From: JBFGCA01 sp041567315
GTDB lineage: Bacteria; Acidobacteriota; Thermoanaerobaculia; Multivoradales; JAHEKO01
Assembly (NCBI GenBank): GCA_041567315.1
Contig: JBFGCA010000062.1
Location: 1-27,632 of the forward strand
Reading direction: 5' to 3'
DNA length: 27,632 bases
Numbering within the stretch: the stretch's first letter is position 1; each line of letters opens with the position of its first letter. A program made the position numbers and the translations under genes. The notes under the pieces were generated by a model. It searched no databases. It had not been told where the DNA came from and saw only the letters and a list, made by a program, of their open reading frames with translations. Shown in pieces: positions 14,090-25,523 of this stretch.

Positions 14090-14133
14090 CCCGCTGGTGC
14101 GCGCCGCGGACGCCGCGCCGCCGGTGCCTGCCG

Positions 14134-15498
<1,365 letters not shown>

Positions 15499-15502
15499 GC
15501 CG

Positions 15503-16138
15503 TTGACCCCCCAGCCGCCCCCGCTCTACGTGCTGGCCGACGCCGAAGCGCTGGCCCCGCGGTCGCTGCCGGCGGCGGTGGCCGAGATGGCGGCGGCCGG
15601 CCTCGGCTGGATCCAGGTGCGCGCCAAGCGGCTGGCCGGCGGCGAGCTCTACCGGCTGCTCGAGGCCTGCTGCCGCTCGCTCGAGGGCAGCGGCGCCGCC
15701 CTGTGGGTCGACGACCGGGTGGATCTGGCGGCCCTGCTGCCGGTGGCCGGAGTCCACGTCGGGCAGCGCGACCTGCCGCCGGCGGCCGCCCGCCGGGTGG
15801 TGGGGCCCGACCGCTGGGTCGGTCAGTCGACCCACGACGAGGGCCAGCTGGCGGCCGCCGACGCCGACCCCGAGGTGGACGTCGTGGCGCTGGGACCGAT
15901 CTTCGCCACCACAGGCAAGGCGGCGCCCGACCCGGTGGTCGGGATCGAGCGTCTGCGCCGGGCCCGGCGGCTGACCGCCAAGCCGCTGGTGGCGATCGGC
16001 GGCATCGACGCCGGCAACGTGGGCCGGGTGCTCGAGGCCGGCGCCGACGCGGCGGCGGTGCTGGGCGCGGTCTGCCGGGCCGGTGACCTGGGGGCGGCCT
16101 GCCGGCGGCTGCTGGCGGCGGCGGGGATCCGGGGGTGA
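15503..16138 (+). CDS. thiE: Thiamine phosphate synthase family protein (ThiE/TenI)
   Basis: ThiE joins HMP-pyrophosphate and thiazole phosphate to make thiamine phosphate. The 211-residue TIM-barrel protein shows PPPLYVLADAEAL at the start, WIQVRAKRLAGGEL (the QLR.K phosphate/metal motif), WVDDRVDLA, VHVGQRDLP, GQSTHDEGQ, DVVALGPIFATTGK and VAIGGIDAGNV. The usual N-D in the 'NDR' motif is D-D here, so a TenI-type paralogue is possible. The start is TTG 15503, 4 bases after the accC stop; no better start precedes the conserved N terminus. The stop overlaps the next gene (GTGA). No other thiamine gene and no TPP riboswitch is visible. Confidence 0.85.
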   Translation: MTPQPPPLYVLADAEALAPRSLPAAVAEMAAAGLGWIQVRAKRLAGGELYRLLEACCRSLEGSGAALWVDDRVDLAALLPVAGVHVGQRDLPPAAARRVVGPDRWVGQSTHDEGQLAAADADPEVDVVALGPIFATTGKAAPDPVVGIERLRRARRLTAKPLVAIGGIDAGNVGRVLEAGADAAAVLGAVCRAGDLGAACRRLLAAAGIRG

Positions 16139-17580
16139 GCGCCAGCGAGCAGTTCGGTTCGCGCTGGGGGCTGGTGCTGGCCACCCTCGGGATGGCGGTC
16201 GGCACCGGCAACATCTGGCGCTTCCCGCGCATCGTCGCCACCAACGGCGGCGGCAGCTTCCTGATCGCCTGGGTGGTGTTCCTGCTGCTGTGGTCGATAC
16301 CGCTGATGATGGTGGAGTTCGCCTTCGGCAAGCGGGCGCGTCGCGGCACGGTGGGCGCCTTCGCGCGGCTGGCGGGCGAGAGGACCGCCTGGATGGGCGG
16401 CTGGGTGGCGCTCTGCGCCACTGCCATCATGTTCTACTACTCGGTGGTCGCCGGCTGGTGTCTGCGCTATCTGGTGGCCGCCGTCCGCGGCGAGCTGGAG
16501 GGGGTCGAGCCGGGCGGTTTCTGGGGCGGCTTCGCGGGGACCCACGAGGCGTTCTTCACCCACGCCGCGGCGCTGACGCTGGCGGTGGGCGTGGTCTGGT
16601 TCGGGGTCCGCGGCATCGAGCGGGTGGCCAAGGTGCTGATCCCGCTGCTGTTCCTGCTGGTGGTGGCGCTGGCGCTGCGCGCGGTCACCCTGCCCGGGGC
16701 GTCGGCGGGGCTGGAGTTCCTGTTCCGCCCCGACTGGGCGGCGCTGGGCGACGTCCGCATCTGGCTCCAGGCGCTGACCCAGAACGCCTGGGACACCGGC
16801 GCCGGCTGGGGGCTGATCCTCTCCTACGCGATCTACATGCGGGCGCGCGAGGACGTGCCGCTCAACGCCTTCCTGATCGGCTTCGGCAACAACACGGTGT
16901 CGCTGCTGGCCGGCATCATGGTGTTGTGCACGGTCTTCGCCATCAACCCCGGGGCCCGGCAGGAGATCGTCGGAGCGGGCAACGAGGGGCTGACCTTCAT
17001 CTGGATGCCCCAGCTCTTCGCCCAGATGCCGGCGGGACGTTTCTTCATGGTGCTGTTCTTCCTGGCGCTCTCGTTTGCGGCGCTGACCAGCCTGATCTCG
17101 ATGATCGAGCTGGCCACCCGCATCCTGATCGACGCCGGGATGCCCCGCCAGCGGGCGCTGGGGCTGGTGGCGGCCGCCGGGTTGTGGCTGGGCGCCCCGT
17201 CGGCGCTGTCGCTCGCCTTCCTCCACAACCAGGACTGGGTGTGGGGGGTGGGGCTGATGCTCTCCGGGCTGCTCTTCGCGCTGGGGGCCCGCCGCTTCGG
17301 GGTCGAGAGGCTGCGCCGGGAAGAGCTCAACGCTACCGGCTCGGACCTCCGGGTGGGGCGCTGGTGGAGCTTCCTGATCTCGGTGGTGGTGCCGGTGGAG
17401 GCGCTGGTGCTGATGGTCTGGTGGCTGTGGGAGGCGCGCGGCTGGGACCCCGAGGGCTGGCTCAACCCGCTGCGCCCGGAATCGGTGGGAACGGTGCTCG
17501 CCCAGTGGGGCGTGGCGCTGATCGGGCTGCTGCTACTCAACCGCTGGCTGGCGCGGAGCGCCCGCCGGGAGGCGTCGTGA
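16135..17580 (+). CDS. Sodium:neurotransmitter symporter (SLC6/NSS) family transporter
   Basis: This 481-residue inner-membrane protein has the LeuT fold and probably imports an amino acid with sodium. The first helix carries the family signature AVGTGNIWRFPR (21-32) followed by NGGGSFLIAW, matching LeuT's unwound TM1 and the start of TM2. About 11-12 hydrophobic helices can be traced, including the later IGFGNNTVSLLAGIMV and FFMVLFFLALSFAALTSLISMIE segments. The start GTG 16135 overlaps the thiE stop, and its own stop overlaps a 38-codon gene for a small membrane protein. That partner suggests the methionine/alanine MetP-like branch. The substrate is not determined. Confidence 0.93.
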   Translation: MSASEQFGSRWGLVLATLGMAVGTGNIWRFPRIVATNGGGSFLIAWVVFLLLWSIPLMMVEFAFGKRARRGTVGAFARLAGERTAWMGGWVALCATAIMFYYSVVAGWCLRYLVAAVRGELEGVEPGGFWGGFAGTHEAFFTHAAALTLAVGVVWFGVRGIERVAKVLIPLLFLLVVALALRAVTLPGASAGLEFLFRPDWAALGDVRIWLQALTQNAWDTGAGWGLILSYAIYMRAREDVPLNAFLIGFGNNTVSLLAGIMVLCTVFAINPGARQEIVGAGNEGLTFIWMPQLFAQMPAGRFFMVLFFLALSFAALTSLISMIELATRILIDAGMPRQRALGLVAAAGLWLGAPSALSLAFLHNQDWVWGVGLMLSGLLFALGARRFGVERLRREELNATGSDLRVGRWWSFLISVVVPVEALVLMVWWLWEARGWDPEGWLNPLRPESVGTVLAQWGVALIGLLLLNRWLARSARREAS

Positions 17581-17693
17581 GCGGCCCGGCGGTGGCGGTG
17601 ATGCTGATCGTCTGCTCCTTCGTGTGGGGCGGCTTCCTGACCTTCCTGACGCGGGCGGTCCGCCGCGAGGGCGAGAAGCAGCGGCGGGTCTGA
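17577..17693 (+). CDS. MetS-like small subunit of the NSS transporter
   Basis: This 38-residue open frame starts at GTG 17577, overlapping the transporter stop (GTGA). It has one membrane helix (AVAVMLIVCSFVWGGFLTFLT) and a basic tail (RAVRREGEKQRRV). The WGG motif at the end of the helix and the position right after an NSS transporter match the small MetS subunit described with the MetP methionine/alanine importer. It is below usual size cutoffs and easily missed. The family assignment rests on topology, motif and synteny only. Confidence 0.72.
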   Translation: MSGPAVAVMLIVCSFVWGGFLTFLTRAVRREGEKQRRV

Positions 17694-17715
17694 GGCCCGT
17701 GCCGTCGGCCCGGCC

Positions 17716-18222
17716 GTGCAGATCTTCCTGACAGGGTTCATGGGCGCGGGCAAGAGCACCGTGGGCCGGCTGCTCGCCGCCCGTCTGGGCTGCGGCTTCG
17801 TCGACCTCGACCGGCGGATCGAGGAGCGCTGTGGACTCGACGTGCCGGTGATCTTCCGCCGCCACGGCGAGGCCTATTTCCGGCGCCTCGAGCACGAGGC
17901 GCTGGCCAGCCTGCCGCCGGAGCAGGCGGTGGTGGCGACCGGCGGCGGGGTCCCCACGGTGGCCGCCAACCTGGCGCTGATGCGCGAGCGGGGGGTCAGC
18001 GTCTGGCTCGATCCGCCGGTCGAGACGCTGCTGGGGCGGCTCGGTGCCCCCGCCGGCGAGCGGCCGCTCTACCGTGACGGGTGGCAGGCGGCCGCCCTCT
18101 ACCGGCGACGGCTGCCGGGCTACCGGCGATCGGACCTGCGGGTCGAGGTCGGCCCGCACGAGCAACCCGAGGAGGTGGCGGCGCGCCTCGAAGCGCTGCT
18201 GGCCGAGCGGTGCGCTACCTGA
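17716..18222 (+). CDS. aroK: Shikimate kinase
   Basis: This cytoplasmic enzyme phosphorylates shikimate to shikimate 3-phosphate in chorismate synthesis. The 168-residue protein has the Walker A loop GFMGAGKST (7-15), the shikimate/magnesium pair D30 and D32 in VDLDRRIEE, substrate arginine in YFRRLE, ATGGGVP (74-80) and a lid segment ERPLYR. The start is GTG 17716, giving MQIFLTGFMGAGKS, directly at the fold's first strand. It is 22 bases after the small transporter subunit, and its end overlaps the following gene by 13 bases. Confidence 0.95.
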   Translation: MQIFLTGFMGAGKSTVGRLLAARLGCGFVDLDRRIEERCGLDVPVIFRRHGEAYFRRLEHEALASLPPEQAVVATGGGVPTVAANLALMRERGVSVWLDPPVETLLGRLGAPAGERPLYRDGWQAAALYRRRLPGYRRSDLRVEVGPHEQPEEVAARLEALLAERCAT

Positions 18223-18953
18223 TCCTCTCCGACCTGCACGCCAACTGGGAGGCGCTGGCGGCAGTGCTGCGCGACGCCGAGGGGCGCTCCTACGAGGCGG
18301 TCCTGGTGCTCGGCGACCTGGTGGGCTACGGAGCCTCGCCCAACCAGGTGATCGAGGCGGTCCGCGGTCTGGCGGCGCCGCTGCAGGCGATTCGCGGTAA
18401 CCATGACAAGGTGGCGGCCGGTCTCGACGACGGGGGCAGCTTCAACGCCACGGCGCTGGCCGCCGCCCGCTGGACGGCGGGGGAGCTGTCGGCCGCCAAC
18501 CTGCGCTATCTCCAGGAGCTGCCGGCCGGACCGCTGGAGGTCACCGCGGGGCTGACCATCTGCCACGGGTCGCCGCGCGACGAGGACGCCTACCTGCTGT
18601 CCACCGGCGAAGCGTGGGAGGCGTTCGAGGCCCACCCGGCGGCGCTCACCTTCTTCGGCCACACCCACGTGCCGTCGGCCTTCATCCTGCGCGACGAGGG
18701 CATCGACCTCGAAGTGCTCCAGGGCGACGAGGCGGTGCTCGACGTCGAGCCCGGCGCCCGCTATCTGGTCAACCCGGGTTCGGTCGGCCAGCCCCGCGAC
18801 CGCGACCCCCGCGCCGCCTACATGCTCTACGACGACGAGCGCCGGCAGGCGGTGCTACGGCGCGTCGAGTACCCGGTCGACGAAGCCCAGGAGCGGATCG
18901 TCGACGCCGGCCTGCCGATGATCCTCGCCGAGCGCCTGCCGCTGGGGTTCTAG
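18210..18953 (+). CDS. Calcineurin-like metallophosphoesterase
   Basis: This 247-residue cytoplasmic protein carries every metal-binding motif of the family: SDLHAN (D8, H10), LGDLVGYG, RGNHDK, CHGSP and FFGHTHVPSA, ending with LVNPGSVGQPRDRDP, as in YfcE/MJ0936-type phosphodiesterases. The natural substrate is unknown. GTG 18210 is chosen because RYLILSDLHAN starts the fold; the frame opens to 18081 only as a shadow of aroK. It overlaps aroK by 13 bases and is the last gene of this strand's run. Its TAG stop is the left end of the 83-base palindrome that separates it from ccmI. Confidence 0.93.
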   Translation: MRYLILSDLHANWEALAAVLRDAEGRSYEAVLVLGDLVGYGASPNQVIEAVRGLAAPLQAIRGNHDKVAAGLDDGGSFNATALAAARWTAGELSAANLRYLQELPAGPLEVTAGLTICHGSPRDEDAYLLSTGEAWEAFEAHPAALTFFGHTHVPSAFILRDEGIDLEVLQGDEAVLDVEPGARYLVNPGSVGQPRDRDPRAAYMLYDDERRQAVLRRVEYPVDEAQERIVDAGLPMILAERLPLGF

Positions 18954-19032
18954 TGGACCGTAACGGATGCAAGCGTAGTGGATGATCGAGGGCCGATCAG
19001 GCACTGCGCTTGCATCCGTTACGGTCCACTAG
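18950..19032. repeat. 83-base CTAG-bordered palindrome holding both convergent stop codons
   Basis: Arms of 39 bases (18950-18988 and 18994-19032) pair around the 5-base loop AGGGC. 36 pairs are Watson-Crick, with one T-G (18976/19006) and two mismatches (18981/19001 and 18982/19000). The outer CTAG on each side contains the TAG stop of the metallophosphoesterase (+) and of ccmI (-), so the palindrome is the whole intergenic space. Each border has TA within CTAG, as expected if a 77-base element duplicated TA on insertion (IS630-type rule). As RNA it would form a long hairpin from either strand, and it could serve as a two-way terminator, but it has no U tract. Confidence 0.9.
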
Positions 19033-20525
19033 CGCCCCAGCACCAGACGGCTCGAGCTGCCGCGGGTGGCCTCGGCGGTGGCCTCGAGGTCGCCCTCGCC
19101 GCGGGTCGAGGCGCTGCCGTCGGCGTCGAGGCGGGCCACCAGGAGGCCCGAGCCGGGCAGCTCGGCGCCCATCATCGAGTCCTCGGCGCCGAGCGCCGCG
19201 TCGAGCGGGAAGCCGGTAGCCGGCAGCCGCTTGACGGCGATCGGCGGGCCGCCGCCGGCCGGGCGCAGGAACAGGAAGAGGGCCGCGCCGGGGGGCGCCT
19301 GGGCGCCGGCCGCCAGCTCGACCCGCACCTGGTAGGCGGCGGGGTCGGCGGCGGCGGCCGGGGTGGGCGTCTGGCGGGGGGCTTCGCCGGCGGGGGCCCC
19401 GGAGGCCTGAGCGCCGGGAACGGGACCACCGGGAACGGGGGCGCCGGGGACGGGGGCGCCGGCAACCGGGCCGGCGGGCGCCGCCTCGGCGGTGGCCGGG
19501 GGCGCCACCGGCGGGGGCGTCTCGCGGGCCATGGCGATCAGGCGCTCGAGGTCGGGATGCGAGCCGCCGGCCAGCTCCAGGCCCACCTCCCAGGTGTCCT
19601 GCGCTCCGGCCACGTCCCCCTGCTGGAAGAGCGCCATCCCCCGGTAGAGCAGCGCCTGCAGGTGCTCGGGATAGCGGGCCAGCACCCGGTCGAGCAGCTC
19701 GATGGCGGGCCCGGTCTGGCCCATCGCCAGCCGCACCACGCCCTGGACGTAGAGACCGTCCGGATCCTCGGGCTGCCGGCGCACGACCTCCTCGGCCTGC
19801 CGGAAGGCCTCGAAGAAGCGGCCGCTCGCCAGCTCGATGAGCGCCAGCTCCTTGCGCGCCATCAGGTCCTCGGGCGCGGCCGCCAGCCGCGCCTCCAGCT
19901 CGGCCACCCGCGCCGCCGCCTCGGGTGACAGCTGGCCGGCGCCGTCGTGGGGGGGCTCGTCGCCGGTCGCGGCCCGGGGCGGCGCCGGCGCCCGCTCCTC
20001 GCGCGGCCGGGCGTCGCGCTCCGCCCAGGTCACCAGCAGCCCGATCAGCGCCACGGTGGCGGCGCCGGCGGCAAACCCGACCAGCTGCTGGTAGCGGCCG
20101 CCGCGACGGCGGGGGCCTGCCGCCTCGGCGGTCCCGCCGCCGGCCGGCGCAACAACCGGGGTCGCGGCGGGGGTTGCGACGGGGGCCCGGGCGGGCGCTT
20201 CAGGCTTCGCCGCCTGGCCGCCGCCGGCGCGGTCGAGGTCGCGGAGCACCCGGGCGGCGGCCTCCTCGAGGGCGGCCCGCTCGTCCGGCTCCAGCTCCTC
20301 CTCGCGGAGCCGCCGGTAGAGGTCGTCGCGGCGCTCCTCGAGGTCGCGCAGCAGGAGCCGCTCCGCCGCGGCATCGGCGGCCGGCTCTGCGGCCGCTTTC
20401 CTGCCGGAGCCGCCGGCGGCCGGGGCCGGTCGGACGCCCCGCCGCTTGAGGCGCCAGGCCAGCAAACCGCCGGCCGCCAGCCCCACGACCAGGGCGACCA
20501 GGCCGGGCAGCCAGATGCCGTTCAC
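19029..20525 (-). CDS. ccmI: Cytochrome c maturation factor CcmI (TPR apocytochrome chaperone)
   Basis: CcmI holds the C terminus of apocytochrome c for the heme ligation complex. GTG 20525 overlaps the ccmH stop (GTGA) and begins with a membrane helix (IWLPGLVALVVGLAAGGLLAW), typical of CcmI; the frame opens further only inside ccmH. In 498 residues follow a cytoplasmic loop with coiled-coil segments (EERRDDLYRRLREEELEPDE), a second helix (LVGFAAGAATVALIGLLVTW), periplasmic TPRs (about 240-360), a proline/glycine linker of pentapeptides, and a C-terminal beta domain with ALFLFLRPAGGGPPIAVKRLP, as in CcmH/NrfG C-terminal domains. It is the last gene of the ccm operon. Confidence 0.88.
   Translation of the reverse strand: MNGIWLPGLVALVVGLAAGGLLAWRLKRRGVRPAPAAGGSGRKAAAEPAADAAAERLLLRDLEERRDDLYRRLREEELEPDERAALEEAAARVLRDLDRAGGGQAAKPEAPARAPVATPAATPVVAPAGGGTAEAAGPRRRGGRYQQLVGFAAGAATVALIGLLVTWAERDARPREERAPAPPRAATGDEPPHDGAGQLSPEAAARVAELEARLAAAPEDLMARKELALIELASGRFFEAFRQAEEVVRRQPEDPDGLYVQGVVRLAMGQTGPAIELLDRVLARYPEHLQALLYRGMALFQQGDVAGAQDTWEVGLELAGGSHPDLERLIAMARETPPPVAPPATAEAAPAGPVAGAPVPGAPVPGGPVPGAQASGAPAGEAPRQTPTPAAAADPAAYQVRVELAAGAQAPPGAALFLFLRPAGGGPPIAVKRLPATGFPLDAALGAEDSMMGAELPGSGLLVARLDADGSASTRGEGDLEATAEATRGSSSRLVLGR
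19415..19474 (-). repeat. Tandem 15-base repeats in ccmI
   Basis: Four near-identical 15-base units encode PVAGA, PVPGA, PVPGG and PVPGA, with degenerate units after them (QASGA, PAGEA). They form an elastin-like periplasmic linker between the TPR and the C-terminal domain of CcmI. Confidence 0.75.
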
Positions 20526-21073
20526 CCGGCGACCTCGCGGCGCACCCGCTGGCGGTAGCTCTCGAGCTCGGGGTCGAGCGCCGGTCCGCCGGCGACCGCC
20601 GGCGTCGCCCGCGGGCGGCGGGCGCGGCGCAGGACCAGGAGCAGCCCCAGCAGCAAGGCGGCGGCGGGGGCGATCCACACCACCAGGTTGAAGCCGCGGG
20701 CGGCGGGCGCCAGCCGGATGAACTCGCCGTAGGAGCGCTCGAAGTGGGCCAGCACCTGCTCGCGGCTGTAACCGGCCGCCAGCAGGTCGCGCACCTCGCG
20801 CTTCATGGCGATGGCGGTCAGGGTCGGCGAGTCGGCGACCGACAGTCCCTGGCAGACCGGGCAGCGCATCAGCCCGGCCACCTCCTCGGTCAGCTGTTCG
20901 AGCGCCTCGCCGCCGAGCGGTGGGCCCTGGGGCGGTCCCAGCTCGGGGCTGGCCGCGGCCGGCCCGGCCTGGGCCGCCAGCGGCGCGGCGCCCAGCGCCA
21001 CCGTTCCCACCGACGCAGCGCCGGCCAGCAGCACGGCGAGGATCCCCCCGGCGAGCGGCCTGCGAGCCGTCAC
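20522..21073 (-). CDS. ccmH: Cytochrome c maturation thiol oxidoreductase CcmH
   Basis: CcmH keeps the apocytochrome CxxCH cysteines ready for heme attachment. GTG 21073 overlaps the ccmG stop (GTGA). The 183-residue product has a signal peptide, the periplasmic LMRCPVCQGLSVADSPT motif with C71 and C74, the helical continuation EVRDLLAAGYSREQVLAHFERSYGEFI, one C-terminal membrane helix (LVVWIAPAAALLLGLLLVL) and a short cytoplasmic tail. This is the short form; the TPR part is on the separate ccmI gene. The alanine/proline-rich segment between the signal and the CxxC domain is longer than usual. Confidence 0.95.
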   Translation of the reverse strand: MTARRPLAGGILAVLLAGAASVGTVALGAAPLAAQAGPAAASPELGPPQGPPLGGEALEQLTEEVAGLMRCPVCQGLSVADSPTLTAIAMKREVRDLLAAGYSREQVLAHFERSYGEFIRLAPAARGFNLVVWIAPAAALLLGLLLVLRRARRPRATPAVAGGPALDPELESYRQRVRREVAG

Positions 21074-21578
21074 AGCAGAGCGTCTAGCCGGCGCTTGAGG
21101 CCGGCGGGGTCGAGGGCGCCGGCGACCTTGTCGACGATGGTGCCCTGGCGGTCGATGAAGAAGGTCTCCGGGGCGCCGTAGACGCCGTAGGCCAGGGCCA
21201 CCTTGACCCCGTCGTCGACCAGCGAGGGGCCCCACGCCCCACGCCGCTCGACGAAGCGGCGGATCGCCTGCGGATCGTCCTGGTAGACGACGCCCAGGAA
21301 GTGGACCTGGTCGCGGTAGCGCTCGGCCCCGGCCTGGAGCACCGGGTGCTCGACCAGACAGGGCTGGCACCAGGTGGCCCAGAAGTTGATCAGCACCGGC
21401 TTGCCGCGCAGCTCCTCGAGGCTGACGATCTGGCCGTCGAGGTCGGGCAGCGCAAAGACCGGGGCCGGCCGTCCGATCAGCGGCGAGTCGATCCGCCGCG
21501 GATCGGAGCGCAACGAGATGGCGAGGAAGACCAGCAGCGGCACCGTCACCAGGGCGCCGACCGCCAGCGCCAGCCGGT

Positions 21579-21582
<4 letters not shown>
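21070..21582 (-). CDS. ccmG: Thiol:disulfide oxidoreductase CcmG/DsbE
   Basis: CcmG is a membrane-anchored thioredoxin-like reductant of apocytochrome or CcmH in the periplasm. ATG 21582 overlaps the ccmF stop (ATGA). The 170-residue protein has an N-terminal anchor (LALAVGALVTVPLLVFLAISL), GRPAPVFALPDLDGQ, the active site ATWCQPC with C72 and C75, and the cis-proline region YGVYGAPETFFIDRQG, all typical of the family. The length is usual. Confidence 0.96.
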
Positions 21583-23560
<1,978 letters not shown>

Positions 23561-23564
<4 letters not shown>

Positions 23565-24028
23565 GTGCTGGACTCCTCGAGCTGCATGCTCTTCATGAGC
23601 TTTTCCATGTCCGGCATGTCGCCTTCGCCCGGCGCCCGGTACTCGTTGTCGTGCTTGACCAGCAGCCGGCGGGTGCGGAAGCTGCCGTCGGGCCCCATGG
23701 TGCCCTCGACCACCACCCCGATGCCCTCGCGGAACATCGCCGGCGGCACCGCCTCGGCGGTGACCGGCACGGTCTCCTTGCCGTCGGTCACTCCGAAGCG
23801 CAGCGTCAGACCGTCGGTCTCCCGCTCGATCGAGCCGGGGGCGACCAGCCCGCCCAGCCGGATGGTGGCGCCGACCGCCCGCTCACCCGAGGCCCGCAGC
23901 TCGGACGGGCTCCAGTAGTAGACCAGGTTCTCGCCCAGGCCGCCGAAGGCGAAGTAGGCCAGCACTCCGGCGCTGGCCAGGATGGCGGCGGCGAACAGCA
24001 TGCGGCGGCGCGCTCGCTCTTGGCTCAC
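23561..24028 (-). CDS. ccmE: Heme chaperone CcmE
   Basis: CcmE binds heme covalently in the periplasm and passes it to CcmF. The 155-residue protein has an N-terminal membrane anchor (MLFAAAILASAGVLAYFAF), an OB-fold domain (YYWSPSEL, IRLGGLVAPGSI, VPVTAEAVPPAMFREGIGVVVEG) and the heme-attachment motif LLVKHDNEY with H126 and Y130, the histidine form. The GTG start overlaps the ccmD stop (GTGA). Confidence 0.96.
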
Positions 24029-24156
24029 GATTCCTCCTCGGGGATGCGGCGGCGGCGCACCACCAGGCTCCAGACGTAGAGCGCCAGGCCCGCCACGGTG
24101 ATCGAGTACGCCGCGATGACGTACCCCCAGCCCCCAACGATAACCCCTTCACTCAT
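24025..24156 (-). CDS. ccmD: CcmD, small heme-export subunit
   Basis: This 43-residue protein has one membrane helix (YVIAAYSITVAGLALYVWSLVV), followed by a basic stretch RRRRIP. CcmD helps release heme-loaded CcmE from CcmABC. ATG 24156 overlaps the ccmC stop (ATGA), and its stop overlaps the ccmE start. The YVI.AY...GL pattern and position between ccmC and ccmE are diagnostic. It is small enough to be missed by length filters. Confidence 0.92.
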   Translation of the reverse strand: MSEGVIVGGWGYVIAAYSITVAGLALYVWSLVVRRRRIPEEES

Positions 24157-24839
24157 GGCAAGATTCCCTCGCTGGCCAGCGGTGCCGGCTCGGGCACCAG
24201 CTCGCGGCGGCGCCGGCCCATCTCCAGCCGGGTGCGCAGCGCCACCAGCCAGACCGCCAGCAGCAGCATCCCCACCGCGTTGAGCCGCAGCGGCAGCACC
24301 ATCGCCGCGTCGACGGTCTCCGGCGTCGACTGCACCTGATGGAGGCTCCGCCACCAGCGGACGCAGAAGTAGACCAGCGGCACGTCGACGTAGGCGACGA
24401 TGGTCGCCACTGCGGTCCAGGTGGCCCGCCGGTCCGGGTCGTCGACGAAACCGCGCAGCGCGAGGACGCCGGCGAACAGCAGCAGCATCAGCAGCGAGGT
24501 GGTGAGCCGGACGTCCCAGTCCCACCACACTCCCCAGGTGGCGCGCGCCCAGATCGAGCCCTGGACCAGCAGCAGCGCGTTGAGCAGCACACCGACCTCG
24601 ATGGTCGAGGCGTTGAGCGCGTCCCAGCGCCGCCGCCCGGTCCACAGGGCGGCAATGGCGAAGCCGAAGGCCACCGTGTAGGCGAGCATCGAGACCCAGG
24701 CGCTCGGCACGTGGACGTACATGATCCGCTGCACCTCGCCCATGTAGCGCTCCGGTGGCGCCACGAACAGCCCGAAGTAGCTGCCCACCAGCAGCAGTGC
24801 CAGGGCGCCGATTCCGAACAGGTTGTGCCAGGTCTTCAT
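24153..24839 (-). CDS. ccmC: Heme handling protein CcmC
   Basis: CcmC presents heme to CcmE. The 228-residue membrane protein has six helices, a conserved histidine in MYVHVPSAW (H43), and the WWD motif WGVWWDWD (102-109) followed by RLTTSLLM. A second conserved histidine is in SLHQVQST. ATG 24839 overlaps the ccmB stop (ATGA). The open frame extends upstream only as a shadow of ccmB. Confidence 0.96.
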   Translation of the reverse strand: MKTWHNLFGIGALALLLVGSYFGLFVAPPERYMGEVQRIMYVHVPSAWVSMLAYTVAFGFAIAALWTGRRRWDALNASTIEVGVLLNALLLVQGSIWARATWGVWWDWDVRLTTSLLMLLLFAGVLALRGFVDDPDRRATWTAVATIVAYVDVPLVYFCVRWWRSLHQVQSTPETVDAAMVLPLRLNAVGMLLLAVWLVALRTRLEMGRRRRELVPEPAPLASEGILP

Positions 24840-25522
24840 GCGCCCTCCTCGACGGCGTAGACGAACAGCACGCCGCCCAGACTCCAGTAGATCACAGCAA
24901 AGCCGGCGAGCAGCAGCGTCCAGGACCGCAGCTGCGCCATCGGGTCGCCGCTCAGCAGCAGCCCCATCGCCTTGACGGCGCCGACCAGCACCGGCACCAC
25001 CAGCGGGAACAGCAGCAGCGGCAGCAGCACGTCCTGGCTGCGCAACCGGCTGGTCATCGAGGCGTAGAGCGTCCCCGGCGCCGACAGTCCGGCGGCGCAC
25101 AGCAGCCACAGTCCGAGCAGCGCCAGCAGCCGGCGGGCGTCGGTCTCGACGGCGAAGAGCACCAGCGCCGCCGGGGTCAGCGGCACCGCCAGCAGCGACA
25201 GGAAGAAGGTGTTGCTGGCCGCCTTGCCGTAGAACAGCGCCACCGGCTCGACCGGCAGCAGCAGCAGCCCCTCCAGCGCCCGCTCTTCCTGCTCGAGCCG
25301 GAAGCTCTCGGAAAGCGCCAGGGTCGAGCTGAGCAGCAGCGCCAGCACCAGGAAGCCGCCGGCCGCGGCCTGCAGCGCCGCCGTGTCCGGCCCCAGCGCG
25401 AACGAGAACAGCAGCAGGGTAGTGAAGCCGAAGAGCAGCACCGAGATCCAGCGGCCACGCGCCCGCCACTCGAGCAGCAGGTCCTTGCGCACCACCGCCA
25501 GCGCCTGGCCGAAGATCCCCAT
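24836..25522 (-). CDS. ccmB: Heme ABC exporter permease CcmB
   Basis: CcmB is the six-helix membrane subunit working with CcmA; ATP hydrolysis drives release of holo-CcmE. The 228-residue protein has the family start AVVRKDLLLEWRARGRW, ESFRLEQEERALEGLLLLPV, and later LLLFPLVVPVLVGAVKA, which is typical. It starts one base after the ccmA stop and overlaps ccmC by ATGA. Confidence 0.95.
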   Translation of the reverse strand: MGIFGQALAVVRKDLLLEWRARGRWISVLLFGFTTLLLFSFALGPDTAALQAAAGGFLVLALLLSSTLALSESFRLEQEERALEGLLLLPVEPVALFYGKAASNTFFLSLLAVPLTPAALVLFAVETDARRLLALLGLWLLCAAGLSAPGTLYASMTSRLRSQDVLLPLLLFPLVVPVLVGAVKAMGLLLSGDPMAQLRSWTLLLAGFAVIYWSLGGVLFVYAVEEGA

Positions 25523-25523
25523 C

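Noticed and set aside
15499..15502. TPP riboswitch before thiE
   Set aside because: Only four bases separate accC and thiE, and no THI-box sequence is seen.
15823..17226. Minus-strand open frame opposite thiE and the symporter
   Set aside because: Composition is typical of an antisense shadow (Q, R, G, H rich), and both + genes are well supported.
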